A program made the position numbers and the translations under genes. This document shows, one piece after another, positions 53,930 through 64,000 of a stretch of DNA of 64,000 bases. Origin of the DNA: Buddleja alternifolia (lineage: Eukaryota > Streptophyta > Magnoliopsida > Lamiales > Scrophulariaceae); assembly GCA_019426215.1 (NCBI GenBank), contig CM033396.1, positions 31,663,154 to 31,727,153 of the forward strand. The letters run 5' to 3'. The first letter of the stretch is position 1; every line of letters starts with the position of its first letter. The notes under the pieces are model-generated. The model made no database searches, was not told the origin of the DNA, and saw nothing but the letters and a program-made list of their open reading frames with translations.

Positions 53930-55764
53930 GACTACTCTGAGCCCTCCCAATTGCCGACATACAGTCGCAATGAATCAAAATCGGAGGCACAAGTTTTTCC
54001 TAACAGGGAACATCTTCTAAGAAATTTCTTAGCCACTCAGCTTCTTCACCAGCTTTATCTAAAGTTATGAATTCTGATTCCATCGTGGAACGGACTATGC
54101 AAGTTTGCTTAGAAGATTTCCACGATACCGCTCCTTCACCAATGGTAAATACATACCCACTTGTGGACTTAGAGTCGTTCGTGTCTGATATCCAGTTAGC
54201 ATCGCTGTATCCCTCTATTACAGCTGGATATCTTGAGTAGTGTAATCCATATTCTTTCGTAAACTTTAAATACTTAAGAATTCTAGTTAAAGCATTCCAA
54301 TGCTCTACACTAGGATTACTTGTGAACCTACTCAACTTGCTCATAGAATAAGCTAGATCAGGGAGAGTACAGTTCATGATATACATTAAACTTCCAATGA
54401 CCCTAGCATATTCTATTTGTGATACGGGTTCGCCATGATTTTTGTGTAGATGAACACTTAAATCCACTGGCGACTTAACTGGTGCACTATTGCTAGGAAG
54501 GAATTTTCCTAAAACCGTCTCTACGTAATGAGATTGAGATAAGACTAGTCCTTCAGAAGTCCTCAGGATTTTAATCCCTAGGATTACGTCTTCAAGTCCT
54601 ATATCCTTCATGTCAAAGTTCTTCTTTAACATGCCTTTGGTATTCATGATGATTTCATGATTACTACCCATTATCAACATGTCGTCTACATATAGACATA
54701 CGATGACGTATGCGTTATGTGTTTGTCTAACATACACGCATTTATCACACTCGTTGATCTTGAAACCATTTGATAACATCGTGCTATCAAATTTTTCATG
54801 CCATTGCTTTGGCGCTTGTTTAAGTCCGTACAAGGACTTTACAAGTTTACAAACTTTCTTCTCCTGTCCAGGAGCAACATACCCCTCGGGTTGTTCCATA
54901 TATATTTCTTCGTCTAATTCTCCGTTCAGAAACGCAGTTTTTAACATCCATTTGATGTATCTCAAGGTTATGCAATGCGGCAATAGCGATGAGTAATCTA
55001 ATGGAAGTTATTCTCGTTACTGAAGAATAAGTATCGAAGAAATCAAGACCTTCCGTTTGTCGGTATCCTTTGACTACCAAACGAGCCTTGTACTTATCAA
55101 TAGTTCCATCAGTTTTATAATTCCTTTTCAGAATCCATTTATAGCCTAAAGGCTTACTTCCCTCTGGAAGGTCAACCAACTCCCTGGTATGCTTGTGCAA
55201 GATAGACTCGATTTCACTATTGATAGTCTCTTTCCAGAGTTGAGCATCTGGACCGGACATAGCTTCCTTAATCGTTCTTGGCTCTCCTTCTAATGTATAT
55301 GATACAAAATCAGGACCAAATGATTTTGGAACTCTTGCCCTTTTGCTACGACGTGGTTCTTTGTCCCTGGGATTAGAACTACTCGTAGACTCATCAAATG
55401 TTCTTTTAAGAGGAACTTGCTCATTTCTTTCCTTACTTGGAAAGACATCCTCAAAAAATGAAGCATTTCTAGATTCCATGATAGTACCTTCATGAATCTC
55501 AGATATTTCTGATTTATGTACCAGAAATCGATAGGCGCTACTATTAAGTGCATAACCTATGAATATGCAATTGATAGTTTTAGGCCCTATCTTAACTTGT
55601 TTGGGTTTGGGTATTTCTACCTTAGCCAAACACCCCCACACTTTGAGGTATTTGTAGGAAGGCTTTTGACCTTTCCAAAGTTCGTACGGAGTCTCACTCC
55701 TTCTTTTGTGGGGAATATTGTTGAGGATGTAATTGGCAGAGAGGATCGCCTCCTCCCACAAATT
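53742..55764 (-). pseudogene. Element D integrase end, reverse transcriptase and RNase H
   Basis: The reverse transcriptase contains EPRTIKEAMSGPDAQLW, KPLGYKWILKRNY, HQMDVK then TAFLNGELDEEIYMEQP, SLYGLKQAPKQWH and the catalytic YVDDMLI. The RNase H region follows with GYSDANWISDTNDSKST, TMESEFITL and IADPLTKGLP. A frameshift near 54960 splits MDVK from TAFLNG, and a TAG near 54001 (after EDVPC) interrupts RNase H. Order integrase before reverse transcriptase places D in Ty1/copia. Confidence 0.9.
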
Positions 55765-56860
55765 CTACGGTAATCCAGAATTTAACAACATCGCATTCAT
55801 CATTTCTTTGAGAGTGCGATTCTTGTGTTTAACAACGCCATTTGATTGAGATGAGTATGGTGCCATCGTTTGATGAATAATTCCAGAGTTGTTACAAAAT
55901 TCATCAAAAGGCGCTCCGTATTCTCCACCTCTATCACTTCGGATAACTTTTATCCTTTTTCCAAGTTGATTTTCAACTTCCGTTTTGTAATGTGTAAATG
56001 CTCCAAGCGCTTCGTCTTTGCTTCTTGGTAAATACACATAACAATACTTTGTGCAATCATCGATGAATGTTATGAAATATTTTTTCCCACCTCTAGTCTG
56101 CACAAACTTTAAATCACAGATGTCTCTGTGAATAAGTTCTAGAGGTGCAGTGTTTCTTTCTATTGAAAGAAACGGTTGTTTGACTAGTTTTGCCTCAACA
56201 CAAATTTCACATTTATGTTCATTTTCAACTTTAAAAGTTGGTAATAAATTCAAGTAAACTAATCTTCGAATAGTATTATAATTTACATGCCCTAGTCTAA
56301 CATGCCATAAATTAGAATACTCAAGCAAATAAATAGAATTCTGAATAATTTTATTGCTATTGTTCTCGGTTACAAAGGAGCGGATTACATTCATAACATT
56401 CATCTTAAAAAGGCTCTGCTCAAGGTACCCTTTTCCTACATAAATCCCTCTTTTAGTAAACGAAAACCTATCAGCTTCGAAGACTAACTTGAATCCTTTC
56501 TTGACTAAAGACGAACCAGAAACCAGATTCTTACGAATCTCTGGAACATGCAGCACTTCAGTCAATGTCAGCTCCTTGCCTGAAGTCATCTTCAGCACTA
56601 CTTTCCCCATTCCTACCAACGGAGAAGTGGCCGAGTTTCCCATAAACAATCTTCGTCCATCAGTTGGGGAATAGGACGAGAACGCCTCCCTGTCAGAACA
56701 GTTATGGCGAGTAACGCCAGTATCGATAAACCACTCCCTTGAGTTGTCTACCACATTGGTTTCGAACACGACGGCAGTGAGATCGAGTTCAGATAGATCG
56801 ATTGGGACCCGATTGTCAGACAGGTTATCGATCATCTCGTTGATGCCATTGACTGTCCAG
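55765..56860 (-). pseudogene. Element D protease and integrase core
   Basis: The protease motif is [14 protein letters not shown]. The GAG-pre-integrase region follows ([17 protein letters not shown], then CEICVEAK), giving the HHCC zinc site. The integrase core has HRDICDL and RSDRGGEY. The third catalytic position reads [11 protein letters not shown], where active copia integrases have E in the place of the K encoded at 55828-55830. A nonsense codon at 55765-55767 (GLP*NLW) ends the frame. The protein would cut gag and insert the cDNA, but this copy is defective. Confidence 0.9.
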
Positions 56861-57768
56861 TTGTGCCGGGCCGGGCCGGGCCGGGCTAATATAATCGGGC
56901 CGGGTCAGCCCGGCCCGGTAAGCAAGTCGGGCTCGGGCCGCCCCGGCCCGGTTCCAGCCCGGCACCGACCCGTTAAGGGTAAAATACATTTTCTGTGCAT
57001 ATATTAAATAAAAATACCCCACTAGCCTAGTGGTGGGCTAGTGGGCTGTATGTAGAGGGGGCAAGGGTTCGAATCCCCCTTGCCCCAGAATCAGCAAAAA
57101 AATTTTTTTTTTGGTCATTCCAGCCACTGCTGGATGTGTTATTTCATTTTGATCCTTTTTTTTTTATTAATTTATATTTTATGTAATATCTTTTAGTTTC
57201 TATAAATATGAGTCATATGTTGCACTTTTTTTTACAAATTCAACAAGAAATATTATAAATTCTCTTTTAGCTCGATATTTAAATTTTACAATTGTGGTTG
57301 GAGATCAAGTGAATGCACAAGAAAAATAAATTGTTGTGCCGTATATTTTCCCATCTCTCATGTAAGTTCATTAAAGTATATTATCTATTTTAGTTTTAAT
57401 TATTTTTATTCAAAGTTTCAATATTGTCTCTTTAAATTAGATATCAATTTTATACTAAAGTTAGAATAAAACTAATTAAAAATTTCAAATTAACTTATAA
57501 CTTATAAGAATTAAAAATTAGTTATTTTCATTCATAATGTAATTTTCTACATTATGTAATAATATGTAACATAACAACATAATGTAATTTTCTATAACAT
57601 AACATAATATACATTGAAAAAAACCAATTTGGGACCAAAGGTTAAAAAAAACTTAGTTTTGCCATTTTTTTAACCAAAAAAAAAAAAAAATTCGTAGCGG
57701 CCCGGCCCGCGTCTGAACAGTGAAGTGGCCGGGTCCGGGCCAGGCCGGCCCGTTTGACATCTTTACCT
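56861..57768. mobile_element. GC-rich insertion in gag-pol of D (hAT-like)
   Basis: It interrupts D between VDDVQ of gag and the sequence leading to NLSDNRVP of pol. One end is packed with GGGCC/GGCCC repeats (GCCGGGCCGGGCCGGGCC). On the minus strand the other begins TAAAGATGTCAAACGGGCC, a sequence widely seen at plant hAT-type repeat ends. The centre is AT-rich. Exact ends and TSD were not resolved. No transposase. Confidence 0.55.
57021..57090 (+). repeat. tRNA-derived SINE-like unit
   Basis: An A-box-like TAGCCTAGTGG (57023-57033) and a B-box GGTTCGAATCC (57066-57076) are 43 bp apart, the layout of an RNA polymerase III promoter in tRNA-derived SINEs. An A/T run follows. No full cloverleaf was recognised, so it is not called a tRNA gene. 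Confidence 0.5.
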
Positions 57769-58905
57769 GGACATCATCAACAGCTAGGTGTGCCTGATGT
57801 TGCACCTGATTTTGCACTTGGTTCGGAACCCTGTTCTGAACCTGATTCTTGCCTTTATTCTTGCCAGAACCTCGCTTTCGAGACTGATTATTATTTTTCT
57901 TGGGCTCTTTACAGTCTCTAGCCCAATGACCAGTACGACCGCAATTAAAGCAACCACTGTCATCGTCGTCACCCTGTTTCGGCTTTCCTTTCCCAGCTTG
58001 CTTTTTCTGGGCCTGGAAATTCCCCTGAAACTTCCTTTTCTGGTTAGAACTTTCCTGAACTTCAATGACGTTTGCCATTGCTTGAACAGGAGCCCTCTTG
58101 ATAGAAGCCCGGTTGTCTTCCTCAATTCTGAGTCTAACAACCAACTCTTCTAAGCTCATCTCCTTTCGTTTATGCCTTAGGTAGTTCTTAAATTCATTCC
58201 ATGGGGGCGGTAATTTTTCAATCACTGACCCCACTTGAAAATTCTCACTCAAAGCCATTCCCTCGGCATGAACTTCATGTATAATAATCTGAAGCTCTTG
58301 GACTTGGCTCGCCACGGACTTAGAGTCCACCATTTTGAAGTCTAAGAACTTCGCGACCATGAACTTCTTCAGTCCAGCGTCCTCGGTTCTGTACTTCTTA
58401 TCTAATGCCTCCCAGAGGTCTTTTGAGGTTTTCATGGACAAATAAATGCTGTAAAGCGAGTCATCCAAACCGCTGAGCACGTAATTCCTGCAAAGGAAAT
58501 CACAGTGTAGCCAGGCATCATATGCCCTTCTCAGCTAAACATCGTCAGAATCTTCAGGGACTGATCTTCCCATAAGAACCTTGCCAGGATCAAAGTAGTT
58601 AAGTAAAAAAGCATCTTTTGTTGCCATTGTTTGAAGTCAACCTCGCTGAACTTCGTTGACCTTTCAGCCTGCGCCGGGATAACCTGATTAACCGGTGGTA
58701 CAATCGAAGTTGTCCTTTCAGCTCGTGTCTAAATTACAGGATTAACATGAGTTACAACCGGTGGATTCGGACCAGAGCCTGAACCGGACCCAAACCCCGA
58801 ACCCTAGGTAAAACCAGAACCAAGACCAAGACCAAGACTAGCTCCAGGTCCAAGGCCAAAGTCGAGAGTAGCAGCAGCATTCTCATTAGCACCGAAATTA
58901 GCCAT
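57769..58905 (-). pseudogene. Element D gag
   Basis: Starts MANFGANENAAATLDFG at 58905. Stops TAG occur at 58804-58806 and 58729-58731, with a one-base loss in a T-run near 58608 and another TAG at 58535-58537. From 58480 the frame is open and shows the UBN2-type gag (SMKTSKDLWEALDKKYRTED, LPPPWNEFKNYLRHKRKEM) and a CCHC zinc knuckle CFNCGRTGHWARDC, then a repetitive VQNQVQ tail. In the family gag forms the particle and binds RNA. Confidence 0.9.
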
Positions 58906-58960
58906 TTTTTAGAGTTTTCGAAAGTCACAGAAATCAACAACAATGATATAGCTTTAAGCT

Positions 58961-60023
58961 TGTTGCTTTTTCTGCACTTACAATGAACAATTCTGGAAAA
59001 TGCGAAGAACAAATGAAATAACAATCGAGGCAAGAGTTGGACTCTCTATCCTTAAAGCTATATTGCTCCGCCTACGGTGGTACGAGTTCGTTCAACTAAC
59101 TTCCCAAGATACAACGATTATGTGTTGTTATTGAACCACTTCAAGAACAACACCCCACGAACAAATTAGCTCAAGAACTCTCAGAGAATGTGATGTATGT
59201 AGAAATGCAGAAGCTTTCAGTTTTTGGTGTCTTTTTCATTCTGTAGGGGAAGCTTTTTATAGGCGAAATTTTCAGACAGAAAAATTAATCACCATTAAGT
59301 CTGATTTAATTTCGAATTGTAACAGCAAACGTTTCAGCCTAGTAAATCCCACGTTTGTCTGTTTAAATTCAAATTGAATCAGATTTAAAGAAGAAAAAAA
59401 AAACGTAAAAAACGAGGCCTTTCGTTTTTCCAGTTTTCAGATTTTCTGTTCAAATTTCTGCTGAAAAAAATTATTAATTGGAAGTTGGGCCTAAATTAAT
59501 TTGTTAAATTAAATTAACTCTGGCCCAAAATAAATAATTAATTGGCCCCAAATTAATTAATATAAATTAATTCAAATTTGGCCAAAAAGAATATCTTTAG
59601 AGTCCAAAGCCCAACAACTACCAAGCCCAAGCCACGGCCCGCGCCCGAGCCGAGCCGATCTGTCGGATGGATTGCGGCAGCGCGCGAGACAAAACGGATT
59701 ATGGCTATGTCCTTACCCTCAAAGACCACAAAAAATTGTCATTACTCAAGGGCCCAATATATCATTATCCCACCATTGTATATAAACACACTTAATTTGT
59801 ATTTTATTTCCAATGTGGGATAATGCATAATCAAACATCCAACTTTAGCAATTAATTTCTCATTCGTTTCAACTCCGAATCGAGAAATTCGAAATGCTAA
59901 TCTTATCTACTCCCGGAGTAGAATAATATTATCCAATAATATTTAGTATCCCCAAGTAATGATGTTCGAATTTCGTGTGCAAAAGTGGCTAAACACACTT
60001 TTCACATTTCATTTTTTCCAACA
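58961..60023 (-). repeat. 5' LTR of element D
   Basis: 1063 bp, paired with 52101-53167 and flanked outside by AGAAC. Confidence 0.95.
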
Positions 60024-60679
60024 AGAACTTGACACAAGATATTAGAAAAATACAAAAAAGAAACTAAATAGTAATTGCAACAAAAAGCATAAATAGTATC
60101 ACTCCATTTCTTGCTCGAAATTGCCGAGAAGATGGATAATACGGTCACGACAAAGTGAGATCCAGCGAGATCCAGTGAGTTCTTTTTCAATGAACTGCTT
60201 AGATCTAGTCGAGTCAACTCCAGACCCGTTAGTGGCGAGTAGAAAATTGTTAGAGATAAGGCGAAATCCGGTGGAGGAAAAATGGATGTCGGCTGGTTCA
60301 ATTGAGTAGAAGAACGCGGAGTTTGAAGGTTGTACGACTGAGAAGTGAAAGAAAAGTGGTGACGACAGCTTCAGGGTGGAAGGGTGGTGGTTCGCCAGAG
60401 GTGTGTCTTCTTCGATGAGATATATATGAGGAAAGCTTACATTTTAGGTGTGGAGGAAAAATGGGAGAGGTATAATCTCCCTCCAAGGATAATGGTAAAC
60501 AGACGAGTTCGTTATCGGCTTTGTGCCTAAATCCCATCTATAAGTCATTGTACTATGTCTAATGCTTCTATTTGGACCCTTCAAGAATATTAAAACTCTT
60601 AACGGAGAGTTAATGGCAATCCAAAAAGAGGAAAAGCAAATGTAAATATTTTGGCTGTTGTGTTGGATACTTTTATTCT
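60024..60679 (-). other. Host stretch right of element D, possible gene interrupted by D
   Basis: A minus-strand frame from 60301 (MNQPTSIFPPPDF) stays open through CQVL at the D insertion site and, with D removed, continues to about 52031, some 120 codons in all. A TATATAT motif lies near 60416-60424. No protein family was recognised, so the frame may be chance. Confidence 0.25.
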
Positions 60680-60687
60680 CATATAGT

Positions 60688-61518
60688 CATGGTTCTCCGG
60701 AACGGTCGCGATAATCGTCGGGGAGGCGGTAGTTCCAGTTCCATTGCAATGTCGCGGAACGGTCGCGGCCGTTCCACATAATTTTTAATTTAAAAGTCAA
60801 AAAAAATTAAAATTATCTCTTATAAATACTTGAACATGTAAAACTTGTTACAGAAGTCTAAATTGCCTAAATCAATTTTTACATTACAATTACAAAATGA
60901 TATTATTCAATTTTTGTGATAAATATTAGAGTATGACTTGTCAATATAAACAAATAAATCCTAAGAGAATGTCATGGCTATATATTTAGCCCAATTAAAT
61001 TGTCCCACTTTATCAAAAAAGAAAAAAACATTATATATCAAAAAAAAAAGATTGTCCCACTTTTTCTTATTTCTCACACGCTTTTTTTCTTTTTCCGTTT
61101 TCTCCCCTGTTTTCCTTTCTCTTTCACCATTTTCACCGAACTCCATTGTCGGCTGTGATGACCTGCTAGAAGCAATTTCCAGTCTAATACTAAATTTAAA
61201 AAATTTCCTACACAGAATATTCTTTATTTCTGCCATTGATTTCCATTTTAATTTAAAGTTTTCCTTAATTTTTCTTTCTTCTTCACCACGTTCGCTTTAC
61301 AAAGCCCAGAGCTACCTCAATCCGTCTCGGTCCGTTCCGCCAAGAAATCGGCGATCCAGCCGCTCCAATCCGATTTCTCAGCGGAACGGCCGGGAAATCG
61401 GCGATTCTTTCCGATCCACGCCCGCTTCCGTTATAGTCTGGAACTTTGGAACGCCGGGCTCTGTTCTCGTGCCGGAACGGGCGTTCCGGCCGATATCCCG
61501 GCTTTCCGGCGAACCATG
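60688..61518. mobile_element. hAT-type MITE, array copy 1
   Basis: Ends CATGGTTCTCCGGAA and TTCCGGCGAACCATG are inverted, and the 8 bp direct repeat CATATAGT flanks both sides (60680-60687, 61519-61526), the TSD size of hAT elements. It is 831 bp. The outer parts are GC-rich with repeated GGAACGG motifs and the centre is AT-rich. No transposase gene. Only this copy has the TSD on its left. Confidence 0.8.
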
Positions 61519-61558
61519 CATATAGTTGATGAAGCCAAAAGTTGATAGAAGTGAGTAT

Positions 61559-61597
61559 TATATCTATATCTATATATATATATATATATATATATTT
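61559..61597. repeat. TA microsatellite in spacer 1
   Basis: CTATATCTATATATAT-type repeat. A longer version lies at 63003-63043 in spacer 2, so the tract differs in length between otherwise near-identical units. Confidence 0.8.
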
Positions 61598-62129
61598 GAC
61601 CTTACCATACTTAATAAGTGTGGAAGCCAGTCAGTTCTGCTTCATCGTAATTAGTTTTTATTTTATTCTAAAGCTCCATTGCCAACAAAACGACGTCATT
61701 TTTAGAGTATTCTGGTAGAACGATGCCGTTGCTGAGAGCTGGGAACTCCACCACCGCCTTTTCCGGTTTCCTGCCCAGCTACGTGCTATCCGCGCCGACG
61801 ACGGGTGTCAGTCTCATTTAAAGACTTCCCACTTCACCCTTGCATGGATCCTGTCCGACACGTGTCTCTTGGGAGAACACGTGTGTTTTCGCTGGTTATT
61901 GTCGCTCACCGGAGCTGCCGCACGGCAGCCTTGGGTGCTTCGGAGTTTCATATGTGGTCTATTAATAATTTTTGGGCATGGTCTGTGTGTCATTGCTTGT
62001 ATTGCTCTTGTTTTTTTGCTGTCAGTGCTTTCTCGTTGGCCATTAAAGTTTTCCTCTGCACAAAAGGTCCAGTCCTGCAAAGGTTCTGTGGTTTCGTGAC
62101 ATCCTCCTTTGTTGCACGCTTATTATCAT

Positions 62130-62957
62130 GGTTCGCCGGAACGGTCGCGATGATCGTCGCGGAGGCGGTAGTTCCAATTCCATTGCAATGTCGCGGAACG
62201 GTCGCGGCCGTTCCACATAATTTTAAATTTAAAAGTAAAAAAAAATTAAAATTATCTCTTATAAATACTTGAACATGTAAAACTTGTTACTAAAGTCTAA
62301 ATTGCCTAAATCAATTTTTACATTACAATTACAAAATGATATTATTCAATTTTTGTGATAAATATTAGAGTATGACTTGTCAATATAAAGAAATAAATCC
62401 TAAGAGAATGTCATGGCTATATATTTAGCCCAATTATATTGTCCCACTTTATCAAAAAAGAAAAAAAATTATATATCAAAAAAAAAAGATTGTCCCACTT
62501 TTTCTTATTTCTCACACGCTTTTTTTCTTTTTCCCTTTTCCCCCCCTGTTTTCCCTTTCTCTTTCACCATTTTCACCAAACTCCATTGTCGGCTGTGATG
62601 ACCTGCTAGAAGCAATTTCCAGTCTAATACTAAATTTAAAAAATTTCCTTCACAGAATATTCTTTATTTCTGCCTTTAATTTCCATTTTCATTTAAAGTT
62701 TTCCTTAATTTTTTTTTCTTCTTCACCACGTTCGCTTTACAAAGCCCAGAGCTACCTCAATCCGTCCCGGTCCGTTCCGCCGAGAAATCGGCGATCCAGC
62801 CACTCCAATCCGATTTGTCAGCGGAACGGCCGGGAAACCGGCGATTCTTTCCGATCCACGCCTGCTTCCATTATAGTCTGGAACTTTGGAACGCCGGGCT
62901 CTGTTCCCGTGCCGGAACGGGCGTTCCGGCCGATATCCCGGCTTTCCGGCGAACCAT
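62130..62957. mobile_element. hAT-type MITE, array copy 2
   Basis: Same ends as copy 1. The left flank is GCTTATTAT instead of CATATAGT, while the right flank is CATATAGT. Confidence 0.8.
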
Positions 62958-63008
62958 GCATATAGTTGATGAAGCCAAGAGTTGATAGAAGTGAGTATTA
63001 TATCTATA

Positions 63009-63046
<38 letters not shown>

Positions 63047-63574
63047 ACCTTACCATACTTAATAAGTATGGAAGCCAGTCAGTTCTGCTTCATCCTAATT
63101 AGTTTTTATTTTATTCTAAAGCTCCATTGCCAACAAAACGACGTCATTTTCAGAGTATTCTGGTAGAACGACGCCGTTGCTGAGAGCTGGGAACACCACC
63201 ACCGCCTTTTCCGGTTTCCTGCCCAGCTACGTGCTATCCCTGCCGACGACGGGTGTCAGTCTAATTTAAAGACTTCCCACTTCGCCCTTGCAAAGATCCT
63301 GTCCGACACGTGTCTCTTGGGAGAACACGTGTGCTTTCGCTGGTTATTGTCGCTCACCGGAGCTGCCGCACGGCAGCCTTGGGTGCTTCGGAGTTTCATA
63401 TGTGGTCTATTAATAATTTTTGGGCATGGTTTGTGTGTCATTGCTTGTATTGCTCTTGTTTTTTCGCTGTCAGTGCTTTCTCGTTGGCCAATAAAGTTTT
63501 CCTCTGCACAAAAGATCCAGTCCTGCAAAGGTTCTGTGGTTTCGTGACATCCTCCTTTGTTGCACGCTTATTAT

Positions 63575-64000
63575 CATGGTTCGTCGGAACGGTCGCGATG
63601 ATCGTCGCGGAGGCGGTAGTTCCAGTTCCATTGCAAAGTCGCGGAACGGTCGCGGCCGTTCCACATAATTTTTAATTTAAAAGTAAAAAAAAATTAAAAT
63701 TATCTCTTATAAATACTTGAACATGTAAAACTTGTTACTAAAGTCTAAATTGCCTAAATCAATTTTTACACTACAATTACAAAATGATATTATTCAATTT
63801 TTGTGATAAATATTAGAGTATGACTTGTCAATATAAAGAAATAAATCCCAAAAGAATGTCATGGCTATATATTTAGCCCAATTAAATTGCCCCACTTTAT
63901 CAAAAAAGAAAAAAAAATTATATATCAAAAAAAAAGATTGTCCCACTTTTTCTTATTTCTCACACGCTTTTTTTCTTTTTCCGTTTCCCCCCCCTCCTGT
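63575..64000. mobile_element. hAT-type MITE, array copy 3 (partial)
   Basis: The left end and first 426 bp are present, and the sequence leaves the window. The left flank is again GCTTATTAT, as in copy 2. Confidence 0.8.

Larger units (their letters stand above)
52101..60023 (-). mobile_element. Element D: Ty1/copia retrotransposon, decayed
   Basis: LTRs at 52101-53167 and 58961-60023 start TGTTGCTTTTTCTGC and end TTTTTTCCAACA on the plus strand. The TSD AGAAC is at 52096-52100 and 60024-60028. Reading right to left: gag with zinc knuckle, protease, integrase, reverse transcriptase, RNase H, and a GGGGGAT tract before the 3' LTR. Gag carries stops and a shift, integrase lacks its glutamate, and the gag-pol junction holds a GC-rich insertion. 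No clean primer site was seen next to the 5' LTR (AGCTTAAAGCTATATC follows). Confidence 0.95.
60688..64000. repeat. Tandem array of about 1.44 kb units (MITE plus spacer)
   Basis: Units start at 60688, 62130 and 63575 with CATGGTTC(T/G)(C/T)CGGAACGG. Each holds the 830 bp MITE followed by a spacer of about 611-617 bp (61519-62129, 62958-63574). Spacer copies are nearly identical. The third unit is cut by the window edge. Frames inside (for example 61805-62272) read across MITE sequence and look like chance. Confidence 0.9.

Noticed and set aside
57021..57090. Functional tRNA gene
   Set aside because: Only the A- and B-box pattern is convincing. I could not build an acceptor stem and anticodon arm with a proper cloverleaf.
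61805..62272. 155-codon ORF in the tandem array, with a similar one at 63310-63675
   Set aside because: It runs through spacer into MITE sequence, with no recognisable domain. The partner copy is simply the duplicated unit.
62871..63166. ORFs rich in YIYIYI
   Set aside because: They are translations of the TA microsatellite.
1..64000. CRISPR arrays, operons, ribosomal RNA genes
   Set aside because: Nothing of this kind was seen. The regular repeats present are LTRs, MITEs or microsatellites in plant nuclear DNA.

Overview
The window is nuclear DNA from a flowering plant, most likely a eudicot. The evidence is nested plant LTR retrotransposons, a Tat-lineage Ty3/gypsy family with a second RNase H, tRNA-Met primer sites, an endogenous caulimovirid, plant MITEs and Helitron-like ends, and one intact plant-type inositol polyphosphate kinase gene (IPK2). 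The species cannot be named from the sequence. About four fifths of the window is transposon- or virus-derived.

Layout. 1-8069: the end of a Ty1/copia element (B) whose roughly 2.1 kb LTR is split by a complete gag-only LTR element (A, 1203-6983, minus, TSD CCATT). 8070-17179: a Tat-lineage Ty3/gypsy element (Tat-1, minus) that B appears to have entered. 17180-23870: AT-rich DNA with a MITE, a pair of old direct repeats each interrupted by a younger insertion (a 552 bp foldback; a TRIM), and an LTR fragment. 24414-26600: IPK2 on the minus strand with a probable 5'-UTR intron. About 26976-34750: a near-complete endogenous pararetrovirus with seven ORFs in a row, followed by promoter, poly(A) signal and a leader hairpin. 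35140-50002: a gutted Ty1/copia element (E, TSD AAAAG) holding a Mutator-like foldback (35774-36491, 9 bp TSD) and a second Tat element (Tat-2, 36668-47252, TSD ATATG). About 51084-51731: a probable Helitron remnant. 52101-60023: a decayed Ty1/copia element (D, minus, TSD AGAAC) whose gag-pol junction is interrupted by a GC-rich insertion carrying a SINE-like unit. 60688-64000: a tandem array of about 1.44 kb units, each a hAT-type MITE plus a spacer, running off the right edge.

The most interesting content is (i) the pararetrovirus, whose coat-protein ORF lies upstream of the movement-protein ORF, with coupled stop/start junctions and a control region (as-1-like pair, TATA, poly(A) signal, short ORF ending 8 nt before a hairpin) that matches plant pararetrovirus logic; and (ii) an antisense, intron-containing gene with a plant-mobile-domain-like N-terminal part inside both Tat elements. 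Only IPK2 looks like a working host gene. The virus is intact except for one nonsense codon in the coat-protein frame. The retrotransposon genes are mostly broken by nonsense codons, frameshifts and deletions.
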